A stretch of 64,000 nt of DNA from Dryocosmus kuriphilus (GCA_038277395.1 CM076194.1:112991417-113055416), one strand, 5' to 3'. Positions 45,070 through 57,180 are shown, counted from the stretch's first letter. Made by a program: numbers and translations. Notes: a model not told the origin generated them from the sequence alone.

Positions 45070-45345
45070 TGTAAAGGGAAGATAGATTCCTTGTATCGAG
45101 ACGAATCGATTGACCTAAATATTAATGCATTTAATTGAATATTATGGAAGTTATGGTTATTTGTATGTTTTTATTATTAATTTTATTATTAACTTTTACT
45201 AATGTTTCCTCTATGAGGAAGCAAATTAATTTGCAACTTCATCATAATGAAGTAAAGTGCTCAACAAGTGAGCAAAAAAAATATAAATATAGCTAAATGA
45301 AACACCCCGAGATTGAATTCACAGCTAGTTTATAAATTTTCACAA
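45070..45345 (+). repeat. Uninterrupted copy of the dispersed repeat split at 20.5/25.3 kb
   Basis: It runs from gacgaatcgattgacc through cctctatgaggaagcaaatt and 'gctcaacaagtgagc' to 'gattgaattcacagctagttt'. It serves as the empty-site reference for the 20666-25232 insertion. Confidence 0.65.
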
Positions 45346-45419
45346 TGCAGGTTTTCGATTCTTAAAAACAAAAGGATAAGTCTTATAAAAAAGAATAGTC
45401 AAAAGCAAAAGTGTACATC

Positions 45420-45955
45420 TTTTTCAAGTAAATAAGTTTACTTCTTAATATTTTTTTGTGTGTTGCATATTTTGACCAGAAAATAGAATTAAAATAATAG
45501 AATTATAATTTTCTCGTGTCTCACATAGTTTGCCCAGAAAATGGATTTTTGGATTTTGTAAAAACCGTTTTTGATGGATAAAATAATAACCGTTATTTAA
45601 AATTAATATTTAAATATATAAACTGTATTCTCCTTTAAAGGGAACCTTCAATAAGTTCTCAAAAAATCTTTATATAAAAATATTCAATAGTTTATGTTTT
45701 ATAACAAATTTTCTCGCCGGGGTGGCGACCACCCCAGTCTGGCAAATATGTAATTCTACAGAAGTGTGGCAAGCAAAGATTAAAAATGGGTGCTTAACGA
45801 ACTCGAACGACAACGACGCCGACAACGACAACAACGACAATAACGACGCCGACAATGACGACAACGACGACGACGACGATAACAGACAGACACCGTCGTA
45901 AAAACCATTTTTTCTCACTCAGGGGGTCTCAAAACGTGGAGATTTTATGAAAACT

Positions 45956-45988
<33 letters not shown>

Positions 45989-47580
45989 GCAAATTTTTCA
46001 TAAATCTAATACCTTCTCTGATGAGAATGTAAAAATTGCATTGTTAAACCAAACTATGTAAAAAATTACAAAATTCACGTTTTTGACACATATGTACTTT
46101 AAACGACTGGTAAACGACCTTTACTAACGTTCTTATTGACTTTATGGTAATGTATTTTTTGATTAAAACAACTATTATACGTTTCATGTATAAACTATGC
46201 GTTGAATCAAAAAATGTTTTGAAGCAAATTTTTAGATCTTTTTAGGGTAAACAACCTTGTTTCTTATCCTTTTTTTCGTATCTTGAATAGTTTGGCGGGA
46301 AACCACAATTTTTTTTATTTTTAATAACGTTTTTTCGATTAAATCAAAAAACCGTGCATTTTATCAAAAAATGGTATTAAAAAATTTGTAGATTTTTTTT
46401 ATATCAACAATTTTAGTTCCCAACATTTTTTTCTATCTCGCATAGTTTGGCAGAAAATTTGAATTTTTGGTTTTTGTAAAGAATTTATAATGGATAAAAC
46501 CAGATCTGTTGGCCAAAAACCGGTGTTTAACAAACTCATCCTTTCTTCTTGGACCCTGAAGAAGTGTGTCAAAGCGCAATCCAATCTGATCATTCTTTCA
46601 AAATTTATCGCGTTAACAGACGACAATGACGACGAAAACGACAACAATGACGACGACGACGACGGTTTCAAAACATGGAGATCTGATGAAAACGGGGAGG
46701 GCGGGTGTCCAATTTTACATAAATCTAATACCTTCTCTGATGAGAATGTAAAAATGACATTTTTCAACCAAACTATGTAAAAAATTAAGAAATTCACGTT
46801 TTTGATGTACGTTAATCGACTGGTAAGCGTGAGAAACATGATGAGAATGCGCCTGAGTAGCGGGCAGATTTTTCAATAGCTTTTGATAACTTTTTACTAA
46901 GTTTATAATCAGTTATTTTTTGTTTTAAACAATTTTATTATGCGTTTCATAAATAAACTATGCGTTGGATCAAAAAATGCTTCTAAGCAAATTTCAAGGT
47001 CTTTGCAAGGTCAACAATTCTGCTTGTTAATATTTTCTCGTATCTCGCTTAGTTTTCCTGAAAAGTGGATTTGTTTGTATTTAATAACATATTTCACGAA
47101 TAATTCAAAAACTATGTTTCTTTACAAAAAAATGATGGAAAACAAATTTTTAGATCCTTTTAAGCTGAATAACTTTGTTCATTATCATTTTTTTCGTAGC
47201 TTGCATAGTTTGTCAGGAAATTTGAATTTTTTGTTTTTTTTAATAACGTTTTCTCGATTAAAACAAAAACTGTGCATTTTATCAAAGAATGGTTAAAAAC
47301 AAAATTTTGTAGATTTTTTTGAGAGATGAACAATTTTACTTTCTATTATTTTTTTGTTTTTTATCGCATAGTTTAGCCGAGAAATGGATTTTTTGGTTGT
47401 GTAAAAACAGTTTAGGATGGATAAAACCATAACCGCTGGTCAAAAACCGCTGGTTAACGAACTCGTCCTTACTTTTTTCGCTTTAAAGAAGTATACCGAA
47501 GCGCAATCTAATCCGATTAGTCCTTCGAAAGCTGTCGTGGGAACAGGCGACGACGACAACAACGGCAACAGCGACAACGA
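45420..47580 (+). repeat. Composite repeat copy C (plus orientation)
   Basis: ~155-bp units at 45420-45560, 46150-46480 and 46880-47400; three module ends with (GAC/AAC)n tracts at 45805-45895, 46615-46665 and 47545-47580; mini-ORFs MDKTRSVGQKPVFNKL (46490) and MDKTITAGQKPLVNEL (47417). The Asp/Asn-rich continuation of the mini-ORFs is encoded by the microsatellite. Confidence 0.75.
45956..45987. repeat. Homopolymer: 32 G
   Basis: It lies exactly where other copies have 'cgcgaaagtcagttttc' after the 'atttcatgaaat' motif. An extraordinary length for an AT-rich genome; it may be over- or under-called. Confidence 0.85.
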
Positions 47581-49299
47581 TGTAACATTATTTTATCTGC
47601 TACACGTTTAGCTCGCTTTCTCGAACGCATATCCAGAGAGTGCTCACCAATTAAATAAAATGAATTGTTAGTTCATGCAATTTTAAATTTAATGTCCGGA
47701 CTTTACCAATTTTCTTTTTGAGTTCAAAATGGATGCTGATTTTATTTATTTTCTTGTTTGTTGCACTTTCAGCGCTCTCAAAATTATTGATAAATTTTGA
47801 GAATGATTGCTAAATTTGCATTTACTGGATTCTGTCCAACAGATCGAGGCCAAGCAAATAGACTGGATCAATCGTTGTCAGGACATTGAAATTTGCCTTT
47901 ACCAATTTTTCATTAAATTTGACTAGCATAAAAACACTAGGAATGAGGACGGGTTCATTTCCGGGGATCGTGTAGGTGAGAATACTTTCCTTTGCGTGCA
48001 GATTTTTGAAGGCATAATAGTTTCTTGTGAGGAATTCTTTAGAAATATAATTTTCTCTCGACCTGGGGTCTACGAGGGCGGCCGATTCAAAAAAGCTTAA
48101 GTGGGCGCGATATATGATAGTGGGATCTCAGGTGTGCAAACGAGTTCACGTACGGATCACTGAAAGCCCTTGCGAGCCTACTTATAAGCTGAATACTCGT
48201 CTTTTCTCAATTTTAGTTGAGGTCCGATTTTTGTTCATTTTCAGTTTTCCTTCTGAGATATCCAAATAAATTCTTTTTATTGGGAAAATTTGGCCCTTCC
48301 TTGACTCACCTTAACTGTAACTTCGTTTTGTCTAAGCTCGGTGCTATGCCTGGAATCAAAATTCTGTTTCAGTTTCCTAACGAAAAATTTGTATTCCTTC
48401 AAGAAATACCCATCTGGTTTAAAAGTTCTAGGATTTTAATCTCCTTCATTTTGGGTTAGTGAAACGGGATTCCACGCCTAGAAATTCCTGCTGGGCTTTG
48501 TGAGATCCATAGAACATGTAGATGTGCAGTCCTGTAACCGGATTTGCCCCAATCCAATATTTTTACTGATACTAAGATCCCGAGAATTTCCAGTTGTGCG
48601 ATCTCCAGGGCAGGTGCATGGTTGAAAACACAAGTGGGTTCCGTTGATCACTTTTCAGTATTGAATTTTTCCAAGTTCTTCCCTATTCTTCCTCAAAGCT
48701 TTCTGATCCTGAATCGCATTTTCTGTTAACGGGAGAAGCCCATTCTCGATCCTCAGTTCAGTGCCAAGTTGAAGGAGAACTTCGTTCCCTTAGAACTGCG
48801 ATTAAAGACCCACAAATTGGAGGAAAAATTGCCCCCAAAATCAAGTGTATTGCGAGCCCATCAATGCCGTGTAGGAAAAGGGTTGCTTTTGAAAGCGTTC
48901 TTACTTGATTTGTATTTTCTGGATGCTCCGTTGGAAACGTGGAATTCAAACTCGTGCATATCTCGAGGTCCCAAAGTGACGCTTCCCCAAAAGTGTGAGC
49001 GAATGTCAATAGTCAACCGCTTGAATCGTTGGTTCGATGAAGAGTGATTTCTCCGTTCTCGCGGTTCAGGGAAGTCTGCTACCAGCTCGGCTTGGTCTCG
49101 CGTTTCTCCCTTCTTTCGGATCCTGTGTTGCGCGCACTGTTATCGATTTTCGCTCTTAACCTGGTGACCTATATAGATATACTTATCGTAGCTGGATTGA
49201 ACCCTGTGTGTTGTTTCTGTTTATCGCATGTGCCTTTGATTTGACGCCTCTGTATCCCTCCCGTTATTAACTAAATGCGGGAACTTTATAACCGTTTCA
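47581..49299 (-). mobile_element. LTR-type retroelement fragment inserted in the composite repeat
   Basis: This 1.7-kb block interrupts the (GAC)n tract of a composite repeat. It begins tgtaacattatttt and ends accgtttca (TG...CA), with ACGA on both sides (47577-47580, 49300-49303). The minus strand carries an aspartic-protease-like frame (47822-48130) and, further upstream, unassigned frames that may be Gag remnants (48200-49020). The two ends are not copies of each other, so terminal LTRs are not demonstrated, and ACGA could be coincidental in such a tract. Confidence 0.45.
47822..48130 (-). pseudogene. Retropepsin-like domain fragment
   Basis: Without an ATG the frame reads FFESAALVDPRSRENYISKE, then AKESILTYTIPGNEPVLIPS and TTIDPVYLLGLDLLDRIQ, stopping at 47822. 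'ALVD-x-x-S...YIS' followed by 'LLGLDLL' is the layout of a retroviral-type aspartic protease (Asp triad, then the hydrophobic-Gly flap-end motif). The triad is D-P-R instead of D-T/S-G, which should abolish activity. Confidence 0.6.
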
Positions 49300-50103
49300 A
49301 CGACAACGACGAAAACAGACAAACAGACACCGTCGTAAAACATGCTTCTTCGAATTCAGGGCGTCATGAAAAGTCGAGATTTGATGAAATCCGCAAAAGT
49401 CAGTTTTCACATAAAACTAATACCTCCACATTGAGATGAGAATGTAAAAATTGCATTTTTCAGACAAAGTATGTAAAAAATTAAAAAACTCACGTTTCGG
49501 ATATTCTTTAATCGGATGCCAAGCGCGAGAAAAGTGACGAGAATCTGCCTGTGTAGAGGGAAGATTTTTTAATAACTTTTAATAACTTTTTTATTAACTT
49601 CTAAATAACGTTTTTTTACTAATAAAACAAATACTATACTTTTTATCGAAAAACCGTGCGCTGTATCAAAAAATTATATATAAGAAATTAGTAGATCTTT
49701 TTGAGGCAAACAACTTTTCGGTTTAAAATTTTTTTTGTCGCATTGTTTTGCTGAAAAATGGACTTATTTTTTTAGCAACTTTTTCCTCTATTAACTCAAA
49801 AACTATGCGCTTACTTTAAAAAAATGGTATAAAGGAAATTTGTAGACCTTTTTGGGATGAAAAACTTTGTTCCTTAACATTTTTTTTCGTATCTCCCATA
49901 GTTTGGCGGCAAAATTAAATTTTTGATTTTTGACCAGCATTTTCAGTGGATAAGACCAGAATCGCTGGTCAAAAAAGGCTGGTTAGCGAACTTAAACTTT
50001 ACTTTTAGGCTCTGACAAAGTGTGCTAAAACATAATCCAATCCCAGAACCGGACTTAGGAGTGGTCGAAGTCGTGCGATGCACGAGGGTGCGAGCCAGAT
50101 GGG
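49300..50103 (+). repeat. Composite repeat copy D (plus orientation)
   Basis: The microsatellite and 'gtcgagatttgatgaaatcc' module, ~155-bp units, and the mini-ORF region at 49945 (DKTRIAGQKRLVSELK). It parallels 40600-41400 to within a few percent by eye, including the first 50 bp of the CAGATCCGG insertion. It breaks at 50103. Confidence 0.8.
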
Positions 50104-50960
50104 CTCACGGTTATTGTTTTCATCGAGAAAACGTTATTAAGAATAAAGAACTGTGGTCTTTTGCCAAAATATTCAAGATACGAAAAAAGTGATAATAAAC
50201 AAAGTTATTCACCTCAAAATGATCTAGAGATTTTGTATCAACCACTTTTTGATAAAATGCCCGGTTTTTGTTTTAATCGAGAAAACGTTATTGAAAGCAA
50301 AATTTCAAATTTCCCGCCAAACTATGCAAGATAAGAAAAAAATGATAATAAGTAGAGTTGTTCATCTCAAAAATATCTACAAATTTGCTCTTGATCACTT
50401 TTTTGAACAGACGCATAGTTTTTAAATTATTCGTGAAATATGTTATGAAATATAAAGAAAACCACTTTTCAGCAAAAATATGCAAGATATGAGAAAATAT
50501 TAACAAGCGGAATTGTTCACCTTGGAACGAGCTACAAAATTTATTTAGAAGACTCATCGCTTTATTTTTAAGAATCGAAATCCTGCATTGTGAAAATTTG
50601 TAAAATCACAAAAAAAACTTTACCAATCTACAATGTGTTTTAAAAAAGATTTTAATTGTCGAGCCCGAAGCGCCAGTGTCATGATGAGAATGTATTCCTT
50701 AAGGTCGATAGAGCCTTGAGTAAAATAATTTCTTTGGTAATTTTCAGTAAAGAGTTCAAATTTAATAATCTCATTAAAAGTAGGTGTTTTGAAACTTTAA
50801 GACCCAAGTAACGAATACCGAGCACGATGTGCAGTGATCAAAAACATCCGAGCGCGAAGCGCGAGGCTTAAATATATCAGAGCGCGAAGCGCGATGATCA
50901 CCAGGCCGCGCGCTCTAGGCGCGCTCATACTTCGCGCGAAACGCGCCATGAGCAGATTTT
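50104..50960 (-). repeat. Composite repeat copy E (minus orientation)
   Basis: It matches 37660-38350 in order: ~155-bp units with gaagactcatcg.tttatttt, 'ctacaatgtgttttaaaa', 'ttaaggtcgatagagcctt', and hairpins gagcgcgaagcgcga (50860, 50880) plus cgcgctctaggcgcg. The same long minus-strand frame (MSLLNKFCSSFQGEQFRLLI) is present in both copies and is probably not a gene. Confidence 0.8.
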
Positions 50961-51960
50961 TATTCTTCCATTTAGAAAAGATCACCTGTTATGGTTTAAT
51001 TTGAAATTTTACAATAATAATGTGAAAGCATTCAAGTTTTACAATGTACAATTCTGAATAGTTTATTTTAAAATTCTTTGAATTTAAAATTCTTTAGGTT
51101 TGTCTACTTCTGTTTTAAAAACTTATATTTAAAATTTTCAAACATTATATATTTCTCTTGATAGTTTTATTTCAAGATTGATTATAGAAAATGATCTCAG
51201 TTTCAAATTATTAAGTTTGGATTTTGAATGGCTCAAATTAGAAAAAATTTACTTCTTCGGTTTAATTTGAAATTTTACAATTCATAAACATTATAAAAAT
51301 ATTCAAATAAAATTTTCGATCAACTTTTAATATTTTTATTTAGAATTATTGAAGGAAAGCTTTTCCTTTAATTTTTTTGTCTATTATGGACGCGAATGGT
51401 TCGGCTTTAAGCATAATATATATGTAAATAGTTTCTTTAATTTAAAGTCGCCCTTTTTGTAGTTTTTATTTTCCTCTTCTAAAATAAAATTTTGTTCATC
51501 ATAAATATTAGTTAGCCTTTAAACACCTGATTTTGTGACATGTGAAATTAAGGATGAAATTCAATACTAAGATATTTTTTTTACGTAACCTTAGAAATTA
51601 CAAGTGAACTAACCACAACCGTTGGGTAGAATTTTGGTACTGTCAATTATTGCATTTAAATTGTTATTGCAATAATTGTAATTGGTTTTTGAAAAACAAA
51701 ATTTAGAAAAAATTTCATGAAAAATGTCATAAAGAATTTTAATTAATTGAATTAAAAGAAAGAGGATAAAACCAATGTTTCACTATTTTGCTTCATAAAT
51801 ATGTGATTTAATTTTAAATTAAAAACGAAAATATGAAAAAACTCTCTTCTTTTATAGTGATATTAATTAATTCAGTTTTTTCAATTTTAACTATTAATCA
51901 ATTTATAGGTATAAAATAAAAAGAGTTGACCAAAGTGTAGAACTAATTACTTTAAGGGAA
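50961..51960. other. AT-rich non-coding stretch, nothing recognised
   Basis: Very AT-rich, with short runs of 'aaattttaaaatt'-type sequence and no coding frame, transposon end or conserved module. Confidence 0.5.
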
Positions 51961-51969
51961 TAATCCTGT

Positions 51970-52810
51970 TTTACATTCTCATCTCAATGAGAAAGGTATT
52001 AGTTTTATGTGAAAACTGACTTTCGCGAATTTCATGAAATTTCAACGTTTCGTGACCCCCTGAATCCGAAAAATATGTTTTGTGTTGGTGTCTGTCTGTC
52101 GTTGTCGAGTCGCTGTTATCGTGTTGCCTGTTACCACGATAACTTTCGAAAGACTAATCGAATTGAATTGTACTTTGGCACACTTCTTTAAGGCGTAAAA
52201 GAAAAAGACGAGTTCGTTAACCAGCGGTTTTTGACCAACGGTTCTGGTTCTATCCATCATACATTCTCTCTAAAAATCGAAAGTTTCAATTTCCCACCAA
52301 ACTATGTGAGATACGAAAAAAATTATTATAAGCAAAGTTGTTCACCTTAAAAAGATCTACAAATGTATTTTCTATCATTTTTTTGTAAAGACGCATAGTT
52401 TTTGAGTTATTCGTGAAATACCTTATTGAATACAAATAAATCCACTTTTTAGCAAAACTATGCGAGATACGAGAAAATATTGAAGCACAATAGTTCACCT
52501 TGGAAAGACCTACAAATTTGCTCAAAAACATTTTTTGAGCCAACGCATACTTGTTTCATGAAACGCTTAATAGTTGTTTTAATCAAGAAACATGTTATTA
52601 AAAAGTTAATAAAAAGTTATTAACAGTTATTGAAAAACCTACCCGCTACGCAGGCGCCTTCTCACTACGTTTCTCGTGCTTTGGTACTTGGTTAAATTAT
52701 ATTAAAAACGTTAATTTTTAATTTTTTACATAGTTTGTCTGAAAAATGCAATTTTTAATAATACATACTCATCTCAATGAGAAAGGTATTAGTTTTATGT
52801 GAAAACGAAA
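51970..52810 (-). repeat. Composite repeat copy F (minus orientation)
   Basis: 'cattctcatctcaatgagaaag', 'atttcatgaaatttcaacgtttc', a GT/CTG-type microsatellite, the inverse of the mini-ORF MDRTRTVGQKPLVNELV (52257 down), three ~155-bp units and a final repeat of 'tctcatctcaatgagaaaggt' near 52768. The direct repeats at both ends suggest a unit boundary. Confidence 0.75.
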
Positions 52811-53319
52811 AAAATGTTAAGAAGCGGAGATGTTTCTTTCAAAAAGATCTACAAATTGTCTTTATGCTTTTTTTGTACCACATACAGTTTTTGTTTTAAT
52901 ATTGAGAAACGTTATTAAAATTTGTTATACGTGGCTCGCATGGAGCGACACTTTTAATATTAATATTCAAAACTTTTTCGCAGACAACGTTTATTTATTG
53001 TTAAGCCATCCTTTTTTTTGTACTAGTAAGTAAGTAACAATGCGAGCCGGTGTAAGGTACAGATTCCAGAGATGGAGAGAGCACGTCTCGGCGAGCTGTG
53101 GTGGTAGGATCTTGGTGGGGTTCCAGCGCGCTCGAAACGCGACGCGCGCATCTCCCTGCACTGGGATCCTGCCATCCGGCTCGACCGTTGAATATGAAAG
53201 GGCGAGCTCTCGTCAAGAACGGCAGGAGATATTCGATTGATCAGCAGAAATCGATACAGAGTGATTAGATATATTATTGGATTACATTGATTCTTTCGAC
53301 TGAAAAGAGGAAACTACGA
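52811..53319. other. Mixed stretch with a GC-rich patch
   Basis: 53040-53240 is GC-rich with a 66-codon + frame (MRAGVRYRFQRWREHVSASC) and a 71-codon minus frame. Neither shows a known domain. It may be part of an LTR or another transposon. Confidence 0.25.
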
Positions 53320-54020
53320 TGCACATTGTGGTAAATTTTCGAAAACAAGAATTTTCTTTTTCAAGATAAAATATATTGACTTTGGTTAGGCCGATTTAAA
53401 TACAATAAAATTCACTGTAAAGGTGATTGCTTGTAGATGATAGGAAAAAAAGTAAAAAGTGTTAAAAATATTTTCTAACCTCTAAAAAAAAGTGATTGCA
53501 TTCCATAGTTAACGGCTTACTACTCTTGTGGTTGCTTAGGTATATTCTTTAATTTTGTATTTGTAATAATATTATCGTTAATGAATGTATAAATGTATAT
53601 AATATGTAACTAGTCGATAATGTATATATGGTCGATTACGATTTAATTGATTAACGAAAGTTGTAATTTTAAGAAAATATAATTTTCGTAGCTTCATTTT
53701 CCACTTCATTTTCCACTTCATTTTCCACAATTTTATGAATATTTATTATTACATACATTATGAAATACTCAAATACTTTAACTTACCTTACAAAAAAATC
53801 AATTTTAAATGTTAAAACAGAAACCTTGGAAAAATTTGAGCTTTCACAAGGTTTTAGAGATTATAAAATCGCTTTTTAACACTTTTTACTTTTTTTTCTA
53901 TAATCTACAAGCAATCACCTTTACAGCGAATTTTATTTTATTTAAATCGGTCTACCCAAAGACAAGATATTTTATTTTGAAAAAGAAAAATCATGTTTTC
54001 TAAAATTTACCACAATGTGC
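53320..54020. mobile_element. Palindromic MITE (~700 bp)
   Basis: Left end tgcacattgtggtaaatttt and right end its inverse. The arms pair over ~150 bp ('aaggtgattgcttgtagat', 'gataaaatat', 'ggccgatttaaat' and inverses). The interior is AT-rich and non-coding, with a triplet 'ttccacttcatttt' repeat near 53700. Confidence 0.8.
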
Positions 54021-54022
54021 AA

Positions 54023-55098
54023 CGCATGGGTCACCGATTCGATCCATCCTTAGTACACGTGTGGGTCATCAGGAGTATAACAGGTGCAAGTAGTAAGGTG
54101 CTTTTTTCAGCCGTTTCCGAGAAATTAATTAATCAAAGTTTCAGTGCGTTCATCTGCGTTCTACGGTAGCGGAAACCCAACGAACGAGCGCGTGGCGCAG
54201 CGATGGAAGCCGTACATCTTTTTTAGCAGGAAAAGTGATTCTGAAAAAATCGTACAGGAGTTTCAAGAATTAATTATTTTATTCCCAGGATTTTGTACAA
54301 CTATTTATTTTAACCTATTTTCTATTCACTATCATGCTGATTGAGCGCCAAATTACTGCACGAACTAGGGTTATATCGATCATAGAAGCAGGGAAAACGA
54401 TCATCATTGCGGCATCTTGCGCAAGTGATAAACGCCGTATTTTTGCATTCGCAGGGATTTTTTAAAAACATCTATCGCAAAGCAAACTTAGTTTACGTTC
54501 ATGAACGATGTTCTGTCTCAGAAAAATTTGGCCGCAAACCTCGCGTATTTTAACATGCTAGACGTTACTGCTTGCGGGGTACGAGGAAGTAAGATTTTTC
54601 ACAGAAGTGCAATGAACTAAACAAACAGTGCCTTTTATGCATAAAAGCATACATATAATGGAATGCACATAAACTTGTATAATAATAATTTATTTGCAAT
54701 GCAGGTAATGTAAATTATTTGATTGAAGCAAAAAATTTCAATCCTGAACGATTTTTTCAGAATCCCTGATCCCACTAAAAAAAGAATTTATTACAATTGA
54801 TTTTAAAATGAACATTCTTCAAAGCACCTAAATTTGTAAGAAATGTGAAATATTTTTAAAAAAGGTTCACCGACGGGATTCGATCCACCGATCCCGCGCT
54901 CACGAAGTAGGGCTCTTACCGCTGCGCCACGTGCTCGTTTGATTTTCGCTACCGTAGAACATAGATGAACGCACTGAAATTTCGCTTGATCAATTTCTTG
55001 AAAACGGCTGAAAAGCGCACATTACTGCTTGCATCTGTCATACTCCCAGTCATGACCTACTCATGTACTAAAGATAGATCGAATCGGTGACCCATGCG
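54023..55098. repeat. Pair of inverted tRNA-derived SINEs
   Basis: The left copy (54023-54215, +) and right copy (54890-55098, -) share cgcatgggtcaccgattcga, 'aaatttcagtgcgttcatct', 'gttctacggtagcg' and a tRNA-like head ('cgtggcgcagcg', then in the right copy 'gtaagagccc' and ggatcgaatccc). The A-box- and B-box-like sequences of the right copy are good, but no acceptor stem forms. The ~675-bp spacer is AT-rich and non-coding. Confidence 0.65.
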
Positions 55099-55370
55099 CC
55101 ATACCCTCCCCTTGTGAGTTTGTAATGAGTCTATCGAGGTCTTAGACGTAGTGTGAGTGCTACGTATGCTGTGTGGAAAAAATGAAGAGCGAAGATCGAA
55201 GGCGTTTGGCGCGCATTGTCTCGCTGTGAGAAAGGGCAGAAGGTGTGTGGCGCGCTTCCTTTTCTAAAACAAAGAAATATGACACACCTATTAGGCAGCA
55301 CAATCCTGAAACTGATGGTGCGAGGCTGGGACGATAGGAGCAGTGCAAAGAAATTTAAACCCTGAAAAGA

Positions 55371-56337
55371 AAGGATGAAAACCTCAGAACCCCGCTAAAA
55401 CTAACAAATCAGTATGATGTACTTTTTGATGCCAACATGATGAAGACTCTGAGAGTACAGAACCAGCCAACGGATAAGTGGCAGTACAGAAAAATACTAA
55501 CAACGAGTTACCTCCTGCAAAGAGCGATAACAAGGAATCGAAAAAGAAAACGAGGATACCATCTATAATCATCGAGAAACCCATTGAGGACCATGCACTT
55601 CTCATTAACATGATTCACAAAGTCTCCCATGGAGAACCTGTAGTCAGGAGAAACTGGAATTGCTCAAGAACCACCATCTACACTGATTCAATAGAAGATC
55701 ACGAGAATATTCAGCAACTCTTCGTTAACAAGAAAGTCCCTTTTCGCACCTATGACAAAAAGGATGAAAAACTTCTCAAACTAACTATGCGCGGACTTGG
55801 ACTGCTTGAGGCTTCCGATATTAAAAACAGCCTAGGAGAACAAGGACTGATAACAGATGCCGTCATTCTCATGAAACAAAAAGGTGAAAGACAACTTGAT
55901 CAGCCAATGTATCTGGTGACCCTAGGAAAAAAAGCAAAACCAAAGAATGTTTACAAAATTAAAGTATAGTGCTACATGGGGATAACATGGTACAAATACG
56001 TTAATAAGAAAAGAATAACACAGAGTTGGAGATGCCAGTACTTCGGACTTGGGACAAGAAACTGTCACGCAGATCCAAAGTGTGTGAAATGTTTTCTACC
56101 TCACATAACTACTGAATGCTCTAAGCCAGAGGGTAAACTGCGTCGGTGTGTTAATTGCAAGTGCACCTACTTAGCCAGCTACACTGGATACGAAACGTAC
56201 AAGCTCCACATAGAGAAAGTTATAAAGGTGAAAAGCAAAGGAAACCTCAAATACAGATGCGAAATGTTGAAAGGCGCCAATTCGGTGCCACTCAACCAAT
56301 CAACTGCCCAACCTCCCAAGCATCAGAGGATCATCTA
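55371..56337 (+). pseudogene. Jockey-like ORF1 (Gag-like, zinc knuckles), broken
   Basis: Starts within KRKDENLRTPLKLTNQYDVL, shifts frame near 55478, then runs 163 codons: SIIIEKPIEDHALLINMIH, VPFRTYDKKDEKLLKLTMRG and YLVTLGKKAKPKNVYKIK. A second frame (55976-56338) follows with WRCQYFGLGTRNCHADPKCV, then CFLPHITTECSKPEG and RCVNCKCTYLASYTGY. The layout matches the PRE_C2HC domain plus zinc knuckles of insect Jockey ORF1. One Cys and one His of the first knuckle are replaced (Phe, Leu), so it is degenerate. Confidence 0.75.
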
Positions 56338-56609
56338 ATCGAGCTTCTGATCTGCCACGGACCCTGTCCTGGCCAGCCAGAAGACCTACTCAAGGACAAC
56401 AAGTAAAACATACTCTTCCTCGTGAAAATGATGCACTAGATGTTCAGAGCGTACTCAATGTTTTCCAGGAAAGTAATGAAATCTGCGATTTAGGTAAGTT
56501 TTTCAAACTTGCGTTCAGACTTAAGAATACACTTTTAATATGTAAAAATGACTTTGAGAGACTCCAAGCGTTACATTAATTAGCTGTTAAACTCATTGGG
56601 TGAACAGAT

Positions 56610-57180
56610 ACAATCCAACCCACTCAATATAGTCCTCTGCAATGTCGGTGACTTACTTAATAAATTTCATAAAGTACCTGCGTTTTTCTAACAGCATAAT
56701 ATTGATATCTTTATATTTGGAGAAACGTGGTTTAACCAGAAGTCCAGAATACGAATACTAGGTTATATATACTACAGGAAAGATAGGCCTAGCAAGAGAG
56801 CCTGAGGGGGTTCGCGCTCTGTGTCAATAACAAAATTTCGTGTCTTGAAGTGGCAGTCCCTAACTTAGAAACCATAGAAGCACATGCAATTATGCTTGAA
56901 AATAAAATTCATATTGTTGCACTATATGCACCAAAAAATAACATTGCCCAAAAAGACTTAGGCTCAATTTTTAACTTAGGCAATAAAATAATTGCGGCCG
57001 GAGACGTAAATGACAAACACAACCTCTGGAATTGCTATTATAATAACAAAAATGGAATTACAAAATACGATTTTATTGAGCGAAAACCCCTATTCCTTTG
57101 CCTAACCAGAAGAGTTTACCCTCTACCCTTACAATACCAAATCCCGACCTAGCAATGTTGATCTAGTGATGCTCAGAGTG
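56610..57180 (+). pseudogene. Jockey-like endonuclease, N-terminal part
   Basis: Reads NIVLCNVGDLLNKFHKVPAF, then DIFIFGETWF (catalytic Glu of the ET.W motif), then, at 56850, VPNLETIEAHAIMLENKIHI, ALYAPKN and IIAAGDVNDKHNLWNC (GD.N motif). It ends with 'NTKSRPSNVDLVML'. There are several frameshifts. It follows ORF1 in the usual order. The last ~50 bp resemble 59585-59635. Confidence 0.75.

Noticed and set aside
45670..45918. Ser/Leu-rich 82-codon minus frame
   Set aside because: Produced by the GAC/GACA microsatellite of the composite repeat.
48769..49047. 92-codon + frame in the LTR-type fragment
   Set aside because: It is opposite to the recognisable protease frame and lacks domains; it could equally be a shadow of a minus-strand Gag remnant, so it was not called.
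54880..54960. tRNA gene candidate on the minus strand
   Set aside because: A- and B-box sequences are present but no acceptor stem forms, and an inverted sister copy lies at 54.1 kb; a SINE explains it better.
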